This document shows positions 5,087 to 5,667 of a stretch of DNA of 5,667 bases, piece after piece; the stretch's first letter is position 1; each line of letters opens with the position of its first letter. The position numbers were made by a program, and so were the translations under genes. A model generated the notes under the pieces. That model had not been told where the DNA came from, ran no database searches, and saw nothing but the letters and a program-made list of their open reading frames with translations. Source of the DNA: Chitinophagaceae bacterium (lineage in GTDB: Bacteria; Bacteroidota; Bacteroidia; Chitinophagales; Chitinophagaceae). The stretch lies in assembly GCA_947461495.1 (NCBI GenBank), contig CANHLV010000137.1, forward strand, positions 1 through 5,667, given 5' to 3'.

Positions 5087-5575
5087 ATGACAATGAAAAA
5101 ATTATTATTTATTGCCTTGACCTTGTTTTCTGCAACATGTTTTTGTCAATCTACTAAAACTAGTCCTGATGGCGGCGGTATTCCTCCTTGCCCAGATGGC
5201 TTTTGTCCTTCAGTTGTTTTCTCTATGGACATGCTTAATCTTCACAAACCCAGAACGGGCTGCAGCAGCGGATTAGGAATTTGTTTAAAATTTTCTGTTA
5301 GCTTGAATTGCAACCCTTGTGTTGGCAAAAGCTATATCAAAGGTGATAAAGTAAATGTCTGGATGAAATCAAATGGACAGGTAGCAGAACTTCATTTGCC
5401 TGTAAATGTGAAATTTGAAAAAGGATTTGAAAAAGTGGATTTCTCTAACTTTGAAATTGAAGATAAATCGCTTTCATTCACTTTCGAAAGTGGCGTTACG
5501 AAAGTGGTAAAAGGAGGTCTGTATCCGGTTTCACAATTAGGAGACGAGTTTGTTGTGAACCTGAATTTTTATTAA
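5087..5575 (+). CDS. Small cysteine-rich secreted protein, unknown function
   Basis: A 162-residue protein (160 if ATG 5093 is used) that I do not recognise. A Sec signal peptide is clear: MKKLLFIALTLFSATCFCQ, probably cleaved after Cys20 or Gln21, with a spacing and residues that do not fit a good lipobox. The mature part opens with a Gly/Pro-rich stretch (PDGGGIPPCPDGFCPS). It has six cysteines confined to its first half, at 35, 40, 59, 66, 75 and 78, the last two as CNPC, which suggests up to three disulfides in an exported protein. The second half has no Cys and reads as alternating beta-strands (VNVWMKSNGQVAELHLPVNV, then FTFESGVTKVV), ending VVNLNFY. No catalytic motif is visible. The gene stands alone: divergent from the XRE regulator, a dyad-rich upstream region, and a strong terminator 8 bp after the stop. 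Regulation by the neighbouring XRE protein is possible. The coding call is firm; no function can be assigned. Confidence 0.85.
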   Translation: MTMKKLLFIALTLFSATCFCQSTKTSPDGGGIPPCPDGFCPSVVFSMDMLNLHKPRTGCSSGLGICLKFSVSLNCNPCVGKSYIKGDKVNVWMKSNGQVAELHLPVNVKFEKGFEKVDFSNFEIEDKSLSFTFESGVTKVVKGGLYPVSQLGDEFVVNLNFY

Positions 5576-5582
5576 ACCATAA

Positions 5583-5628
5583 ACTCTGAAGCCGGCATTA
5601 AAGCTGGCTTCAGAGTATTTATTATTAT
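5583..5628 (+). terminator. Strong hairpin terminator after the cysteine-rich gene
   Basis: ACTCTGAAGCCGGC (5583-5596) pairs with GCTGGCTTCAGAGT (5603-5616) over 14 bp with a single G-U, around the loop ATTAAA. A T-rich but interrupted stretch (ATTTATTATTAT) follows. It begins 8 bp after the stop codon, where an intrinsic terminator would be expected. Confidence 0.8.
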
Positions 5629-5646
5629 CATTAAAAGCCTATCATA

Positions 5647-5667
5647 ATGAAGCCATTACAAATTTGG
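5647..5667 (+). CDS. Possible start of the next gene (partial)
   Basis: An ATG followed by six codons (MKPLQIW) runs off the right edge, 31 bp after the terminator hairpin. Position and orientation suit a gene start, but seven codons cannot prove it and no family can be named. Confidence 0.3.

Noticed and set aside
5087..5150. Lipoprotein signal in the cysteine-rich protein (Cys18 after FSAT)
   Set aside because: The residues before the Cys do not fit the lipobox, since Thr at -1 is atypical; a standard signal peptide fits better.
2774..5575. Toxin-antitoxin or phage-defence module built on the XRE gene
   Set aside because: No toxin fold, nuclease or other effector motif is seen; the neighbours are an exported peptidase and an exported protein.

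Overview
The window looks like chromosomal DNA from a member of the Bacteroidota. The evidence is low GC, mostly weak Shine-Dalgarno sites, promoter-like TAnnTTTG motifs, Sec signal peptides ending in FAQ or FCQ, and intergenic hairpin repeats. I cannot name a genus from the sequence.

Layout, left to right. Positions 1-88 hold the last codons of a plus-strand gene, probably an outer-membrane beta-barrel protein. After a short gap with a palindromic repeat and a promoter-like motif comes an uncharacterised secreted protein (224-1720, +). The next 250 bp (1721-1970) contain no gene but are packed with repeats: a second copy of the palindromic element, a 12-bp direct repeat, and a 57-bp-period tandem duplication of a C/G-rich hairpin. 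The last of these runs into the leader of a YafV/Nit2-like omega-amidase gene (1971-2771, +). Facing it with only 2 bp between the stops is an S41 peptidase lipoprotein gene (2774-4261, -). Upstream of that, in the same orientation, is an XRE-type transcriptional regulator (4379-4804, -). Divergent from the regulator is a small cysteine-rich secreted protein (5087-5575, +), closed by a strong hairpin terminator. The first codons of a possible next gene lie at the right edge.

The omega-amidase is the only gene with a confident biochemical role: hydrolysis of alpha-ketoglutaramate-type omega-amides. It looks unrelated to its neighbours. The right half may be a small regulatory unit. The XRE gene, the S41 gene and the cysteine-rich gene surround two intergenic regions rich in inverted repeats, and ATTGAA/TTCAAT half-sites overlap the inferred -33 elements of both minus-strand promoters. 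That suggests, but does not show, autoregulation and control of the neighbours by the XRE protein. I see no CRISPR array, transposase, integrase, tRNA or rRNA. No part of the window is a clear new defence or mobile system. The most promising leads are the dyad-rich 4956-5050 region, the orphan cysteine-rich protein and the repeat families at 145-172 and 1741-1960.
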